A stretch of 64,000 nucleotides of DNA from Sporomusaceae bacterium FL31 (GTDB lineage: Bacteria; Bacillota; Negativicutes; DSM-1736; Dendrosporobacteraceae): NCBI GenBank assembly GCA_003990955.1, contig BIFV01000008.1:303066-367065 (forward strand), given 5' to 3'. The position numbers were made by a program, and so were the translations under genes. The notes beneath the pieces were generated by a model. That model did no database searches. It was given only the letters and a program-made list of their open reading frames with translations, and was not told where the DNA came from. Shown in pieces: positions 33,030 to 42,548 of the stretch (position 1 is the first letter of the stretch; each line of letters opens with the position of its first letter).

Positions 33030-33857
33030 TTATTTATGGCGGCGGATTACATTGTCGATGGCTAGAACATCTTTGAGCAGGTCTTCCAGTTGATCGATAT
33101 AAAGCATATTTGGACCATCACAAAGTGCTTCTGGTGGATTATCATGAACTTCCATAAATAATGCATCAATACCTACCGCTACCGCAGCGCGGGTTAAATA
33201 GCTCACAAATTCGCGTTGACCGGTTGAACTAGTACCAGCACCACCAGGCAGTTGAACACTGTGAGTAGCGTCAAATACCACAGGGTAGCCAAATGAACGC
33301 ATAATAGCCAATGCACGCATATCTACAACTAGATTATTATAACCAAAGCTTGCTCCACGTTCAGTAAGAAGAATGTTTTCATTACCTGCTTCACGCATTT
33401 TTGTAACAACATTTTTCATATCATTCGGAGCCAAAAACTGGCCTTTTTTAACATTAACCGCTTTTCCGGTCAAGGCTGCCTTGTATACAAGGTCAGTTTG
33501 ACGAGATAAAAAGGCTGGGATTTGCAAAATATCCAGCACTTCTGCCGCAGGTTCAACTTGAGACACATCGTGAATATCACTAACCACAGGTACGCCAAGT
33601 TCCTGCTTTATTTGCTTTAAGATGGCTAAGCCATCTTCTAAACCTGGGCCTCGAAAAGACGCATAGGAGGACCGATTAGCTTTATCAAAGGAAGCTTTAA
33701 ATATATAAGGTACACCCAGACGATCGGCAATCGCTTTAATGGCTTTACCAATTTTCAGGGATCGTTCATACCCTTCAATAACGCATGGACCAGCAATAAG
33801 TGCTAGCGGCTGTTTACCACCTACTGTAATTGAACCAATATTGACTGTATTCATCAT
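33030..33857 (-). CDS. kdsA: 3-deoxy-8-phosphooctulonate synthase
   Basis: 275 residues. It has [59 protein letters not shown] and [13 protein letters not shown], all conserved in KdsA. It condenses arabinose-5-phosphate with phosphoenolpyruvate. A Cys in the N-terminal block (GPCVIEG) is a feature of metal-dependent KdsA forms, which is suggestive only. Two adjacent ATGs follow AAGGAGG. Confidence 0.95.
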   Translation of the reverse strand: MMNTVNIGSITVGGKQPLALIAGPCVIEGYERSLKIGKAIKAIADRLGVPYIFKASFDKANRSSYASFRGPGLEDGLAILKQIKQELGVPVVSDIHDVSQVEPAAEVLDILQIPAFLSRQTDLVYKAALTGKAVNVKKGQFLAPNDMKNVVTKMREAGNENILLTERGASFGYNNLVVDMRALAIMRSFGYPVVFDATHSVQLPGGAGTSSTGQREFVSYLTRAAVAVGIDALFMEVHDNPPEALCDGPNMLYIDQLEDLLKDVLAIDNVIRRHK

Positions 33858-33892
33858 ATAACCTCCTTTTGGATAATGAGAATTCGCGATTT

Positions 33893-33995
33893 TGAACCAC
33901 AGAGGACACAGAGTACACGGAGGGCCAGGCGCACGATAACTATCGCGCTAATTTTTTCTTAAACCCTTTGTAACCTCTGTGTACTCTGTGGTTAA
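33893..33995. repeat. Intergenic inverted repeat, copy D
   Basis: Well-preserved copy: left arm GAACCACAGAGGACACAGAG, centre GCACGATAACTATCGCGC, right arm CCTCTGTGTACTCTGTGGTT. The right arm overlaps the kdsB stop codon. Confidence 0.88.
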
Positions 33996-34726
33996 TCACA
34001 CTTCTTCGTTAGCAATTGATTAACCCGTTCCAGGTCTTCGATGGTGTCAACTCCGATGGATTGAAAATTAGTTTTAATAACTTTAATTTTATAGCCATGC
34101 TCTAGGGCACGCAGTTGTTCAAGGGATTCGGTACGCTCTAAGGGGGTTGGCGCTAATTTAGCATATTTAAGTAGAAAATCACGGCGATAAGCATAAATCC
34201 CCAAATGTTTGTGTACAGGTAATCCAACTTCGGCAACCCGTGGGTAGGGAATAAGCGAACGTGAAAAATAGAGGGCATACCCATGAAGGTCGGTAATAAC
34301 CTTTACTGCATTAGGGTTATTCATTTCGTGATCTGCCATTTCAGTCATCAGCGTTGCCATGGCTAAGCCTGGATCATGTTCAAAAGCGGCCGCCAATTCA
34401 TCAATTACCTGAGGATCAATCAGTGGTTCATCCCCCTGAACATTGATAATGATATCAGCAAGAGAAAAGCTTTCAGCTACTTCTGCCAAGCGATCGGTAC
34501 CAGTAGGATGATCTGGTGATGTCATCATTACTGTGCCACCGAAAGAATGCACGGCCTGATAAACCAACTCATGATCGGTAGCAACTAATACCGTCGTCGG
34601 CCTTTTAGCCAATGCAGCCCGCTCATATACGTGCTGAATCATAGGCTTACCAGCAATATCAGCAAGCGGCTTGCCTGGCAGCCGAGTAGAAGAATAGCGC
34701 GCCGGTATAACGCACAATATATTCAT
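33992..34726 (-). CDS. kdsB: CMP-Kdo synthetase
   Basis: 244 residues. ILCVIPARYSSTRLPGKPLADIAGKPMIQHVYERA and ADIIINVQGDEPLIDP are the CMP-sugar synthetase signatures. It activates Kdo as CMP-Kdo for WaaA. ATG 34726 is used (AGGAGG 9 bases upstream); a TTG right at the SD is rejected. The TAA stop falls inside the terminal TTAACCACAGAG of repeat copy D, so the repeat defines the end of this protein. Confidence 0.95.
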   Translation of the reverse strand: MNILCVIPARYSSTRLPGKPLADIAGKPMIQHVYERAALAKRPTTVLVATDHELVYQAVHSFGGTVMMTSPDHPTGTDRLAEVAESFSLADIIINVQGDEPLIDPQVIDELAAAFEHDPGLAMATLMTEMADHEMNNPNAVKVITDLHGYALYFSRSLIPYPRVAEVGLPVHKHLGIYAYRRDFLLKYAKLAPTPLERTESLEQLRALEHGYKIKVIKTNFQSIGVDTIEDLERVNQLLTKKCD

Positions 34727-34769
34727 ATTGAACAACCTCCTGTAAGAAAAGAAAAGTTAAAACAACGGT

Positions 34770-34878
34770 TTAGCCACAAAGTACTCAAAGGATTCTCGAT
34801 AAAACCTTTAGCACGATAGTTATCGCGCAATACCTTATTTTTTGTTCCTTTTGCGTACTTTGTGTACTTTGCGGTTAA
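34770..34878. repeat. Intergenic inverted repeat, copy E
   Basis: Second sub-type: left arm AGCCACAAAGTACTCAAAGG, centre GCACGATAGTTATCGCGC, right arm GCGTACTTTGTGTACTTTGC plus GGTTAAG. Between lpxK and kdsB. Confidence 0.85.
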
Positions 34879-34884
34879 GCGTCT

Positions 34885-36027
34885 TTATTCCATCGTTTTT
34901 TTAATCAGTTCCATAAATGCATCATGCCCTTCTAGGAATCGCACTTCAATGCCAAGGACGTAGACTGGCAGCGGACGCTCAGAGTGAATAAACTCGGCTG
35001 GAATTTTAACAGCATCTTTCTCGGTAGTAATTAAAGCTCGGGCTCCTTTATCAACAGCCTTCTGCATTACTGTCTGCATCTCAGCCATTGTATAATCATG
35101 ATGATCAGGAAAACGTACACTTTCTGCCAATATTGCCCCAACATCAGTAATAGTCTGTTCAAATGACGTCGGATTACCAATTGCTGAGAAAGCAGTCACC
35201 TGTTCGCCCTTAAGATTGTCCAACTCAATACTTTGACTGCGAATTCCTTTGTACCAGTCAGCGATTTCTATAAAACACTTCGGATTATGGATACTTTCAA
35301 CAATTAGAGCCTGCTCATTATAGCGAGTAATGGCCTCTCTGATCACGTCACGTGCATCAGTTGTGGACTGATCCACTTTTGTTAACAAACAGGCGTGTGC
35401 TCGATCAAGATGAGCAAGCGGTTCACGCAAAGTTCCTCGTGGCAGCAAGAAATTATTACCAAAGACGTTAAGTGAATCAATTAAGACAATATCTAAATCC
35501 CGGGCTAATTTCCAATGTTGATAGCCATCATCTAATATGACGACTTGAGCCCCCAGTTTTTTCACTGCATATTCACCAGTGATCGAGCGGTCCCGACCGA
35601 TCACAACCGGTACCCCAGGCAAATTTTTAGCCAAAAGATAGGCTTCATCACCTGCTTCGGTAACCGACATATAGATTTTGTTGCCATCTGATACTACGCC
35701 AATTTGGCCTTTCCAGCCAGCTCGATAGCCGCGATTTAAAATAACAACCCGATAGCCCATATCACGGATCAGTGCTGCTAGTCGTTGAGCAGTTGGAGTT
35801 TTTCCGGTTCCACCAACGGTAATATTTCCAAGGCTAATGACCCGGCAATCCAGTTTATGTTGTTTTAATAGCCCGGATCGATACAAACCCAGCTTGATTG
35901 ATACACCAAATCCATAAATCAATGAAAAAACCCGTAGTAAGCCCAGTAAAATTGCTGCAAGAATTCCTTTTGTTTCACCATGTACTGTTTTATATAAATA
36001 CGTTTGAAACGCTTCTCTTTGGCGCAT
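34885..36027 (-). CDS. lpxK: Tetraacyldisaccharide 4'-kinase
   Basis: 380 residues. An N-terminal hydrophobic segment, then the P-loop GNITVGGTGKTPTAQRLA, LNRGYRAGWKG and DDGYQHWKLARDLDIVLIDS, all LpxK features. It phosphorylates the lipid A disaccharide at the 4' position at the inner membrane. It starts on the waaA stop (1-base overlap), so the two are coupled. Confidence 0.94.
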   Translation of the reverse strand: MRQREAFQTYLYKTVHGETKGILAAILLGLLRVFSLIYGFGVSIKLGLYRSGLLKQHKLDCRVISLGNITVGGTGKTPTAQRLAALIRDMGYRVVILNRGYRAGWKGQIGVVSDGNKIYMSVTEAGDEAYLLAKNLPGVPVVIGRDRSITGEYAVKKLGAQVVILDDGYQHWKLARDLDIVLIDSLNVFGNNFLLPRGTLREPLAHLDRAHACLLTKVDQSTTDARDVIREAITRYNEQALIVESIHNPKCFIEIADWYKGIRSQSIELDNLKGEQVTAFSAIGNPTSFEQTITDVGAILAESVRFPDHHDYTMAEMQTVMQKAVDKGARALITTEKDAVKIPAEFIHSERPLPVYVLGIEVRFLEGHDAFMELIKKTME

Positions 36028-37349
36028 TATTCGTTCCGCCTTCTAACATATTTGGTCTGACACTGAGCAAGAAGATTTTTTAAATGCAGCGCACTCGCAT
36101 GAGCTGCACCACGATTTTCTTTTATAATGGCAAGAGTCTCATCCGCCATAGCTTGCCGCAATGAATAATTATTTAAAATAGCCACTGTATTTTGTGCTAA
36201 CTCCTCAGCATCTTTAACAGTAAGGCAGGCATTTCTGGCAGAAAATAATGCGTAGGTATCTTTAAAGTTATACATATGTGGCCCGATAATAATGGGCTTG
36301 CCATGAGCAGCAGGTTCTAAAATATTATGTCCGCCTCGGGGTACAAGACTCCCGCCGACAAAAATGATATCCCCAATGCTATAAACCTTCCCTAATTCGC
36401 CAATTGTATCAAGGATCACAACTTGATGGTCATCCCCTGCCTGATGCTGCAATAGTGTGCGACGCTTCGCCAATAAATCATAACTTGCAGCAATTTGAAT
36501 AATTTCATCAGTACGCATGATGTCACGGGGAGCCAATACTAAGCGAACTGTAGAAAATTGGGTTCTTACTATTTTGAAAGCTTCAAACAGAACTTCCTCT
36601 TCACCGTTATGCGTACTGCCCGCCAATAAGATTGGCTGATCTTGCTTTAATCCCATCTCCTGCAACAGTCGTTGTTTCTCTGATTCATTAACATCAGTAT
36701 AAGTTTGATCAAATTTAGTATTTCCGGTAACAATGACACGCTGAGGATCGGCTCCGAGTTTGATGATATACTGAGCATCAATACTTGACTGCATACAAAA
36801 CTTCACAACCGTACCGATCATATCGGTAAGCACGCCACGTAAATAACGATAGCGTTTGACGCTTTTGTCACTTATTCGCCCATTTACCATCATAACAGGA
36901 ATGTTATACTGACGAGCCGCTTTTAAAAAATTAGGCCATAACTCAGTTTCTACTGGCAAAAATACTCGTGGCATAATTTTTTTCACAACACTAGCACTGA
37001 GCAAAGGTAAATCCAGGGGGAAATAGATGATGCTATCCGCATCTTTAATAATTCGCTTTGCCATCGTGTAGCCACTAGCAGTAACCACTGACACAAGAAT
37101 AGGATATTCCGGTAGCTCACGGCGAAATTCTTTGACGATAGGGCTTGCAGCCACAATCTCACCCACTGAAGCAGCATGCAGCCAAATACAATCTTTTTGA
37201 GCTACAGGTGCTAACGCTTCTTTAGGAAGAAAACCAAAACTTTGGCGCAGCCGTTCTTTAAATCCTGATTCGTGAAACATACGGAAAACAAATACCGGTA
37301 ATGCCAGCACGACAAGTAGTAACGCTACTATATTATAAATATATTGCAT
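36027..37349 (-). CDS. waaA: Kdo transferase
   Basis: 440 residues. A membrane anchor at the N-terminus, then DCIWLHAASVGEIVAASPIVKEF with the catalytic Glu, and the C-terminal donor site VGGSLVPRGGHNILEPAAHGKPIIIGPHMYNF. It adds Kdo to lipid IVA from CMP-Kdo. The number of Kdo residues added cannot be read from sequence. Confidence 0.94.
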   Translation of the reverse strand: MQYIYNIVALLLVVLALPVFVFRMFHESGFKERLRQSFGFLPKEALAPVAQKDCIWLHAASVGEIVAASPIVKEFRRELPEYPILVSVVTASGYTMAKRIIKDADSIIYFPLDLPLLSASVVKKIMPRVFLPVETELWPNFLKAARQYNIPVMMVNGRISDKSVKRYRYLRGVLTDMIGTVVKFCMQSSIDAQYIIKLGADPQRVIVTGNTKFDQTYTDVNESEKQRLLQEMGLKQDQPILLAGSTHNGEEEVLFEAFKIVRTQFSTVRLVLAPRDIMRTDEIIQIAASYDLLAKRRTLLQHQAGDDHQVVILDTIGELGKVYSIGDIIFVGGSLVPRGGHNILEPAAHGKPIIIGPHMYNFKDTYALFSARNACLTVKDAEELAQNTVAILNNYSLRQAMADETLAIIKENRGAAHASALHLKNLLAQCQTKYVRRRNE

Positions 37350-37389
37350 CTACCGATACCTCACTTCTATAGTTACTTTTAACGCCGTC

Positions 37390-37486
37390 TTAACCACAAA
37401 GTACGCGAAGTACTCAAGGATTCACAATTTGAAATCCCTTGCGCGATAATGATCGCGCGTTATTCTTTTGCGTACTTCGCGGTTAA
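37390..37486. repeat. Intergenic inverted repeat, copy F
   Basis: Second sub-type: left arm TTAACCACAAAGTACGCGAA, centre TGCGCGATAATGATCGCGCG, right arm TTGCGTACTTCGCGGTTAA. Between msbA and waaA. Confidence 0.85.
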
Positions 37487-37490
37487 ATCG

Positions 37491-39218
37491 TCATTCCTTT
37501 TTACTAAATTGCACCTCATGGAGTTTACTGTACAGACCACCCATAGCTAAAAGTTCGGTATGTGTTCCTCGCTCGACGATTTTGCCTCGTTCCATCACTA
37601 GGATTAAATCAGCCCTGAGCACTGTTGACAAACGATGAGCAATCACAAACGAGGTCCGGCTAATCATTAGTTTATCCAATGCTTCCTGTACCAGTTTCTC
37701 ACTTTCAGTATCTAACGCCGAGGTGGCTTCATCTAAAATGAGCACCCTAGGGTTTTTCAAAATAGCCCGCGCAATCGCGATGCGCTGACGCTGACCTCCG
37801 GATAACTTTGAGCCCCGTTCGCCAATTTGGGTTTCATACCCCTCAGGCATGGCCATGATGAATTTATGGGCATTGGCAGCTTGCGCAGCAGCAATGACCT
37901 CATCATGAGTGGCATCAAGATCACCATATAATATATTCTCATAAACTGTACCATTAAATAGAACAGTCTCTTGTGGAACAATACCGATTTGTTTTCGCAA
38001 AGAATCCAATGTTACTGTCTTAATATCGATCCCATCAATGCTGATATGCCCTTGCGTAGGTTCATAGAAGCGGGGAATCAAGTTGGCGATTGTAGTCTTA
38101 CCAGCACCACTTGGCCCTACGATCGCAACCATTTGGCCAGGCTTAGCAGTCAGTGAAACATGACTTAACACTGGCTCACCGGGCTTGTACTCAAAAGTAA
38201 TGTCATCAAATGCCACTTCACCGTGTATGGATGGCAGTTCAACCGCACCAGGAATATCTTGAATTTCCGGTTCGGTATCCAACACCACAAATACCCGTTC
38301 AGCTGCTGCTAAGGCGCGCTGAATATTAGCATAGACACGACTGAGGCGCTTGATAGGATTTGATAAATTCACTGCATAAACTAAAAATGCGATTAATGCA
38401 CCAGCTGTTAGGTTCCCATTGATAACTTCCCAGCCACCATACCAAATAATAACCGTAACCCCAATTGCTGCAAGAAACTCAATAACAGGAGTTAAAGTTG
38501 CCATAAGCTGAGCATTCTTCATCTGGGCTCGAAAGTTCGAAAAATTTTCTTTACCAAAACGTTCAACTTCGTAATCTTCCCGGACAAAAGATTTGACGAC
38601 ACGAACTGCAGAAATAGTTTCCTGTAAGACCGAAGTAATATCGGCAGCTCGTTCCTGCATAACAGTACTGGTACTGCGGAGTTTCTTGCCAAATATATTC
38701 ATGGTATAGGCCACTAATGGTGTCGTTATCAGTGTTAATGCGGAAAGCTTCCAATGCAGATAGAACATCATTCCCACTGATCCAAGTAAAACGGATAGTT
38801 CAGTGACTAGTTCAATAATACTTTCAACCAAAGCTCCCTGCAAGGCTGCGACATCATTGGTAATATAACTCATAATAGTCCCTGTTTGCCTTTTCTCATA
38901 ATAAGACAACGACAATCGCTGTAAGTGTCCATAGATCGCTTGGCGAATATCAATAATGACGCGCTGACCAATATAAGACATCAGATAGGTTTGTCCATAA
39001 AAGAAGACACCACGCAGTAAGTAAACCACGACAATGCCAAATGCGATGGTATTCAGCATGATCATATCTTTTTCGGCCAATACTTTATCAATGACTTCTT
39101 TAATTACCCATGGTACATATAGATTGGCACTAGCAGCGGCAATAATGCACAATACAGCAACCGTCAACCGCGGCAAATAGGGCCGGACATAATACATTAA
39201 TCGTTTATAGGTGTTCAT
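37491..39218 (-). CDS. msbA: Lipid A flippase (MsbA-type ABC exporter)
   Basis: 575 residues: six membrane spans (residues about 15-310) fused to an ABC ATPase with Walker A GPSGAGKTT, signature LSGGQRQRIAIARAIL and Walker B VLILDEATSALD. It flips core-lipid A across the inner membrane. The lpxB-msbA-waaA-lpxK order supports MsbA rather than a multidrug exporter. It overlaps lpxB by 14 bp. Confidence 0.93.
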   Translation of the reverse strand: MNTYKRLMYYVRPYLPRLTVAVLCIIAAASANLYVPWVIKEVIDKVLAEKDMIMLNTIAFGIVVVYLLRGVFFYGQTYLMSYIGQRVIIDIRQAIYGHLQRLSLSYYEKRQTGTIMSYITNDVAALQGALVESIIELVTELSVLLGSVGMMFYLHWKLSALTLITTPLVAYTMNIFGKKLRSTSTVMQERAADITSVLQETISAVRVVKSFVREDYEVERFGKENFSNFRAQMKNAQLMATLTPVIEFLAAIGVTVIIWYGGWEVINGNLTAGALIAFLVYAVNLSNPIKRLSRVYANIQRALAAAERVFVVLDTEPEIQDIPGAVELPSIHGEVAFDDITFEYKPGEPVLSHVSLTAKPGQMVAIVGPSGAGKTTIANLIPRFYEPTQGHISIDGIDIKTVTLDSLRKQIGIVPQETVLFNGTVYENILYGDLDATHDEVIAAAQAANAHKFIMAMPEGYETQIGERGSKLSGGQRQRIAIARAILKNPRVLILDEATSALDTESEKLVQEALDKLMISRTSFVIAHRLSTVLRADLILVMERGKIVERGTHTELLAMGGLYSKLHEVQFSKKE

Positions 39219-40365
39219 TTGTACCTCCGGCTTTCTCTTGTGCTACCTCTAAAATCACTCTGGCAACCCGGTCAACTGCACCTACATCACCAAGCTTGTG
39301 ACGTACTTCTGCCAAATCTTGCTGGAGGCGTTTTTTTTCAATGTCATCCTGCAACATAGGCAGAACGGCTTGGGCAATATTCGCGGCATTTGCCTGATCT
39401 TGTAACAGTTCGGGAATAATCTGCCGCCCAGCTATAATGTTCGGTAGGCTAAAATGAGGAATCTTCACTAGAAACTTACCCAAAAGATAGGTTAAAGCTG
39501 CCAGTTTGTAAATAACCACACTGGGTAATTTCAGCAAAGCTGCTTCAAGCGTTACCGTTCCTGATGCGGCAATTGCACTATCAGCAATCACCATTAAGTC
39601 ATACGTATATTCATTCGTTAAATTAACTTTAAGCTTATATTGACTAAGAATATTTTGCAACATTTCCCGGGAAATTGTCGAGGCTACTGGCAGAAAAAAC
39701 TGACAATCAGGTACTTGCTCGACAATTTTTTCCCCAGCCGCTAACATGACGGGCAACAAAGTATTAATTTCCTGATTGCGACTACCTGGCAGGAGTAAAA
39801 CAATAGGCTGATCTGCTTTTGCTTTGAAGAAAGCATAAGCTTCAGTTTTTGTAAGACAGGGTTGCACAATATCCAATAAAGGATGGCCAACAAAGGTAAC
39901 ATTGGCTCCCGCTTCACGATAAACGTCAGCCTCAAACGGAAATATCGCTGCCAGACGATCCACTAGCTTTGCGACATTTTTCGCCCGACCTTTACGCCAG
40001 GCCCAAGCAGAGGGACTAATATAAGATACAATTGGAATCCCCAGCTGCTTAGCTTTCGCAGCTAATCGCATATTAAAATCTGGATAGTCAATAATCACCA
40101 GCACGTCAGGTCGTTCAGCTGCCATCAAATCGACAAGACTGTCCCGTAATTTAAACAATCTTGGCAAGTTCTTGATTACTTCGACAAAGCCAATTACTCC
40201 CAAATCAGCGATATCGTGTACAATGTCCACCCCGGCTGACCGCATAGCTTGTCCGCCCATTCCCAACATTTTAATACCTGGCTGAATATTTCTTAATGCG
40301 GTTGCTACACTGGCACCGTGTAAATCGCCTGATGCTTCGCCTACCGAAATCATGACTTTGTACAT
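39205..40365 (-). CDS. lpxB: Lipid A disaccharide synthase
   Basis: 386 residues from ATG 40365 (GGAGG upstream). VMISVGEASGDLHGASVATAL, YISPSAWAWRKGRAKNVAKLVDR and LLLPGSRNQEI are LpxB motifs. It joins UDP-2,3-diacylglucosamine and lipid X. The open frame continues 48 codons upstream, but that part is a translation of the intergenic repeat (NHRVHRVSGGL) and is not coding. Confidence 0.95.
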   Translation of the reverse strand: MYKVMISVGEASGDLHGASVATALRNIQPGIKMLGMGGQAMRSAGVDIVHDIADLGVIGFVEVIKNLPRLFKLRDSLVDLMAAERPDVLVIIDYPDFNMRLAAKAKQLGIPIVSYISPSAWAWRKGRAKNVAKLVDRLAAIFPFEADVYREAGANVTFVGHPLLDIVQPCLTKTEAYAFFKAKADQPIVLLLPGSRNQEINTLLPVMLAAGEKIVEQVPDCQFFLPVASTISREMLQNILSQYKLKVNLTNEYTYDLMVIADSAIAASGTVTLEAALLKLPSVVIYKLAALTYLLGKFLVKIPHFSLPNIIAGRQIIPELLQDQANAANIAQAVLPMLQDDIEKKRLQQDLAEVRHKLGDVGAVDRVARVILEVAQEKAGGTNEHL

Positions 40366-40393
40366 AGCTTGCCTCCAAACAAAAGAATACGAT

Positions 40394-40503
40394 TTAACCA
40401 CAGAGTACACAGAGATCACAGAGGAAGACGCAAGGGTTTGCGCGCGATGTCGCGCAATGTTTTTACGTAACCCTCCGCTTACTCTGTGTACTCTGTGGTT
40501 CAA
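40394..40503. repeat. Intergenic inverted repeat, copy G
   Basis: Best-preserved copy: left arm TTAACCACAGAGTACACAGA, centre GCGCGATGTCGCGC, right arm TTACTCTGTGTACTCTGTGG plus TTCAA. Between lpxI and lpxB. Confidence 0.9.
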
Positions 40504-40527
40504 AAACAACGCACTTCTAAAAATAGA

Positions 40528-40580
40528 TAAAAACGCGAGGACGCTTCATAAAAAAACATCCTCCGCGCCCTTCGCGTCTT
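40528..40580. repeat. Related CGCGAAG-type repeat fragment
   Basis: Read on the minus strand: AAGACGCGAAGGGCGCGGAG, an A-run, then GCGTCCTCGCG. It has the same 9-base arm periodicity as the main repeat but a different core word. Directly after the lpxI stop. Confidence 0.5.
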
Positions 40581-40591
40581 ATTATAATTAT

Positions 40592-41395
40592 TTACATAGC
40601 GACAATAGTTATTCCGTTATCATCCGCCATTTTGATTACTTTTTCTCGTTCAACCAGCAATGTTTTCCCAGCTTCAATAACCAAAGCGGTTGCTCCGGCT
40701 TCACACATCGCTTGAATTGTGTTAAGGCCAACTGCAGGAACATCAAATCGCATATCTTGCTCAGGCTTTGCAACTTTAGCTATAGTTGCAGCACCGCGGC
40801 TTAATTGCCCGCTGCGGCGAATACAAGCATCTGTTCCTTCAATTGCTTCAACAGCAATGACGGCAAGATTTTTAACAATAACAGTCTGTCCAATATCCAA
40901 GCCACCAATGGCTTTAGCCATTTTAAAACCAAATTCCATATCCGCTTGTTCAGCTTCTGATGGCAAGCGACTAGTAAGCACTCCAGCAACAGGCATTAAC
41001 GAACGAATTAAAGCAGTCTGATCAAATACTTGAATGCCCTCAGCTGCTAGCTCCCGTACAAAGGCCAACATGATGGTGTCATCACTGTTATCTGGCAGAC
41101 TGGCAAACATTTTCCTTATTCTATCATCAAGCTTCACTGAACCGCTAAACATGAGTTCCTTAGTAACTTTGCCTAACATAGTTACTTGATTAACGCCTTC
41201 ACTTTTTAGCGCAGCAATCACCCGATCAAGTTCGCCAATACTAATGGAAAATAATTTATCCGCAGCCTGTTCTAGTTCAGGTTCAACTTCTGGAACAATA
41301 GCTACCGCTATCACGCTAAAACCCATGCCGCGAGCGGCACGGGCAAATTCTACCGGCAATCGTCCAATTCCGGCCAATAAACCGACTTTATTCAT
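40592..41395 (-). CDS. lpxI: UDP-2,3-diacylglucosamine pyrophosphatase (LpxI type)
   Basis: 267 residues from ATG 41395 (GGAGGAG 8 bases upstream). KVGLLAGIGRLPVEFARAARGMGFSVIAVAI is the N-terminal LpxI/DUF1009 domain; TSRLPSEAEQADMEFGFKMAKAIGGLDIGQTVIVKN and AGATALVIEAGKTLL lie in the catalytic domain. It produces lipid X from UDP-diacylglucosamine, replacing LpxH. It lies between lpxA and lpxB in pathway order. Confidence 0.93.
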   Translation of the reverse strand: MNKVGLLAGIGRLPVEFARAARGMGFSVIAVAIVPEVEPELEQAADKLFSISIGELDRVIAALKSEGVNQVTMLGKVTKELMFSGSVKLDDRIRKMFASLPDNSDDTIMLAFVRELAAEGIQVFDQTALIRSLMPVAGVLTSRLPSEAEQADMEFGFKMAKAIGGLDIGQTVIVKNLAVIAVEAIEGTDACIRRSGQLSRGAATIAKVAKPEQDMRFDVPAVGLNTIQAMCEAGATALVIEAGKTLLVEREKVIKMADDNGITIVAM

Positions 41396-41434
41396 CAACA
41401 CAACTCCTCCGGCAACTCGAGTCATCCATGAAAT

Positions 41435-42262
41435 TTAAGCGTTTGATTCTTTCCGTCCTCGGCAGATACCACGCTCAGCATTACGCAAAAAGCGCAGGAA
41501 ATGTTCAACTTCTTCGCATGAATCAACTTCCTGTTCAATCATAGCGATAGCCTGAGCCAAACTTAGTCCGGAACGATACAGAAGTTTATAAGCTTTCTTA
41601 ATAAGACTGCGTGAAGCAGCGTTAATTCCAGCTCTTGACATCCCAACACTGTTTAACCCGGAAACTTTTGCTGGATGTCCATCAACAATAACAAATGGCG
41701 GCACATCCTGAACGATCTTGGTTAAACCGCCCACCATGGCATTACGGCCAATTTTCACAAACTGGTGAACACCTGACAAGCCACCAATAACTGCCCGATC
41801 TTCCACAATGACATGACCCGCTAAGGTAGCCGCATTGGACATAATGACATGATTGCCGACCACACAATTATGGGCAACATGGGTGTAAGCTTGCAGCATA
41901 CAATTAGAACCGATACGAGTTTCTTCACCTTCACCAGTGGCCCGGTTTACAGTAGCAAACTCTCTTATTTTAGTGTTATCACCAATAAACACATAGCTTT
42001 TTTCGCCACGAAACTTTAAATCCTGGGGTTCCGAGCCAATTGAGGCGCCCGGATAAATCACACAGTTCTTACCAACACTGGTCCAACCATCTATAACAGC
42101 ATGCGCACCAATCTTCGTTCCATCATCAATTAGTACGTTTTCACCAATAACTGCATAAGGACCAATTTCAACATCTTTGCCGATGCGGGCGCCAGGATGA
42201 ACAACCGCTGTTTCGTGTATTTTGCGTAACGCGATTACAACCTTTTCCGGTTTCATCAGCAT
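41435..42262 (-). CDS. lpxA: UDP-GlcNAc acyltransferase
   Basis: 275 residues. A left-handed beta-helix of hexapeptide repeats; the catalytic His is in YTHVAHNCVVGNHV, followed by LAGHVIVEDRAVIGGLSGVHQFVKIG. The C-terminal helical part (RSLIKKAYKLLYRSGLSLAQAI) is LpxA-specific. It starts lipid A synthesis by 3-O-acylation. ATG 42262 has GGAG 5 bases upstream; a second ATG 6 bases in is possible. Confidence 0.95.
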   Translation of the reverse strand: MLMKPEKVVIALRKIHETAVVHPGARIGKDVEIGPYAVIGENVLIDDGTKIGAHAVIDGWTSVGKNCVIYPGASIGSEPQDLKFRGEKSYVFIGDNTKIREFATVNRATGEGEETRIGSNCMLQAYTHVAHNCVVGNHVIMSNAATLAGHVIVEDRAVIGGLSGVHQFVKIGRNAMVGGLTKIVQDVPPFVIVDGHPAKVSGLNSVGMSRAGINAASRSLIKKAYKLLYRSGLSLAQAIAMIEQEVDSCEEVEHFLRFLRNAERGICRGRKESNA

Positions 42263-42548
42263 ATCAACTCCTTCTAAACGAGGTAATATTTACCTAATAA
42301 TTGTCTTATCTTCAGTTCTCTTTGTTTCATCATGTGTATATAATCCGTTAAGACGGTACAAACCTAACCAACTATATTTCGTCAAAATCAGTCTTTTTTG
42401 CTAAAAAAAATCTCGTTTTCTCTTGATTACAGCCTTTTTTAACTCTTTTTCAGTTTTTTTCAGACGTTTTTCAGAAATAAAATTTGTTAAATAGACGCTG
42501 TCTCATTTGCGTTCACTTTGAAGGCCGTATCTTAACCATCTAGCTTAA
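42263..42548. other. 286-bp gap between fabZ and lpxA, no clear feature
   Basis: AT-rich with repeated TTTTTCAG-like words; no member of the intergenic repeat family, no convincing promoter or terminator and no small gene with a ribosome site were seen. Confidence 0.5.

Noticed and set aside
40352..40804. 150-codon plus-strand open frame across the lpxB-lpxI gap
   Set aside because: It is translated repeat followed by antisense of lpxI, with no ribosome site.
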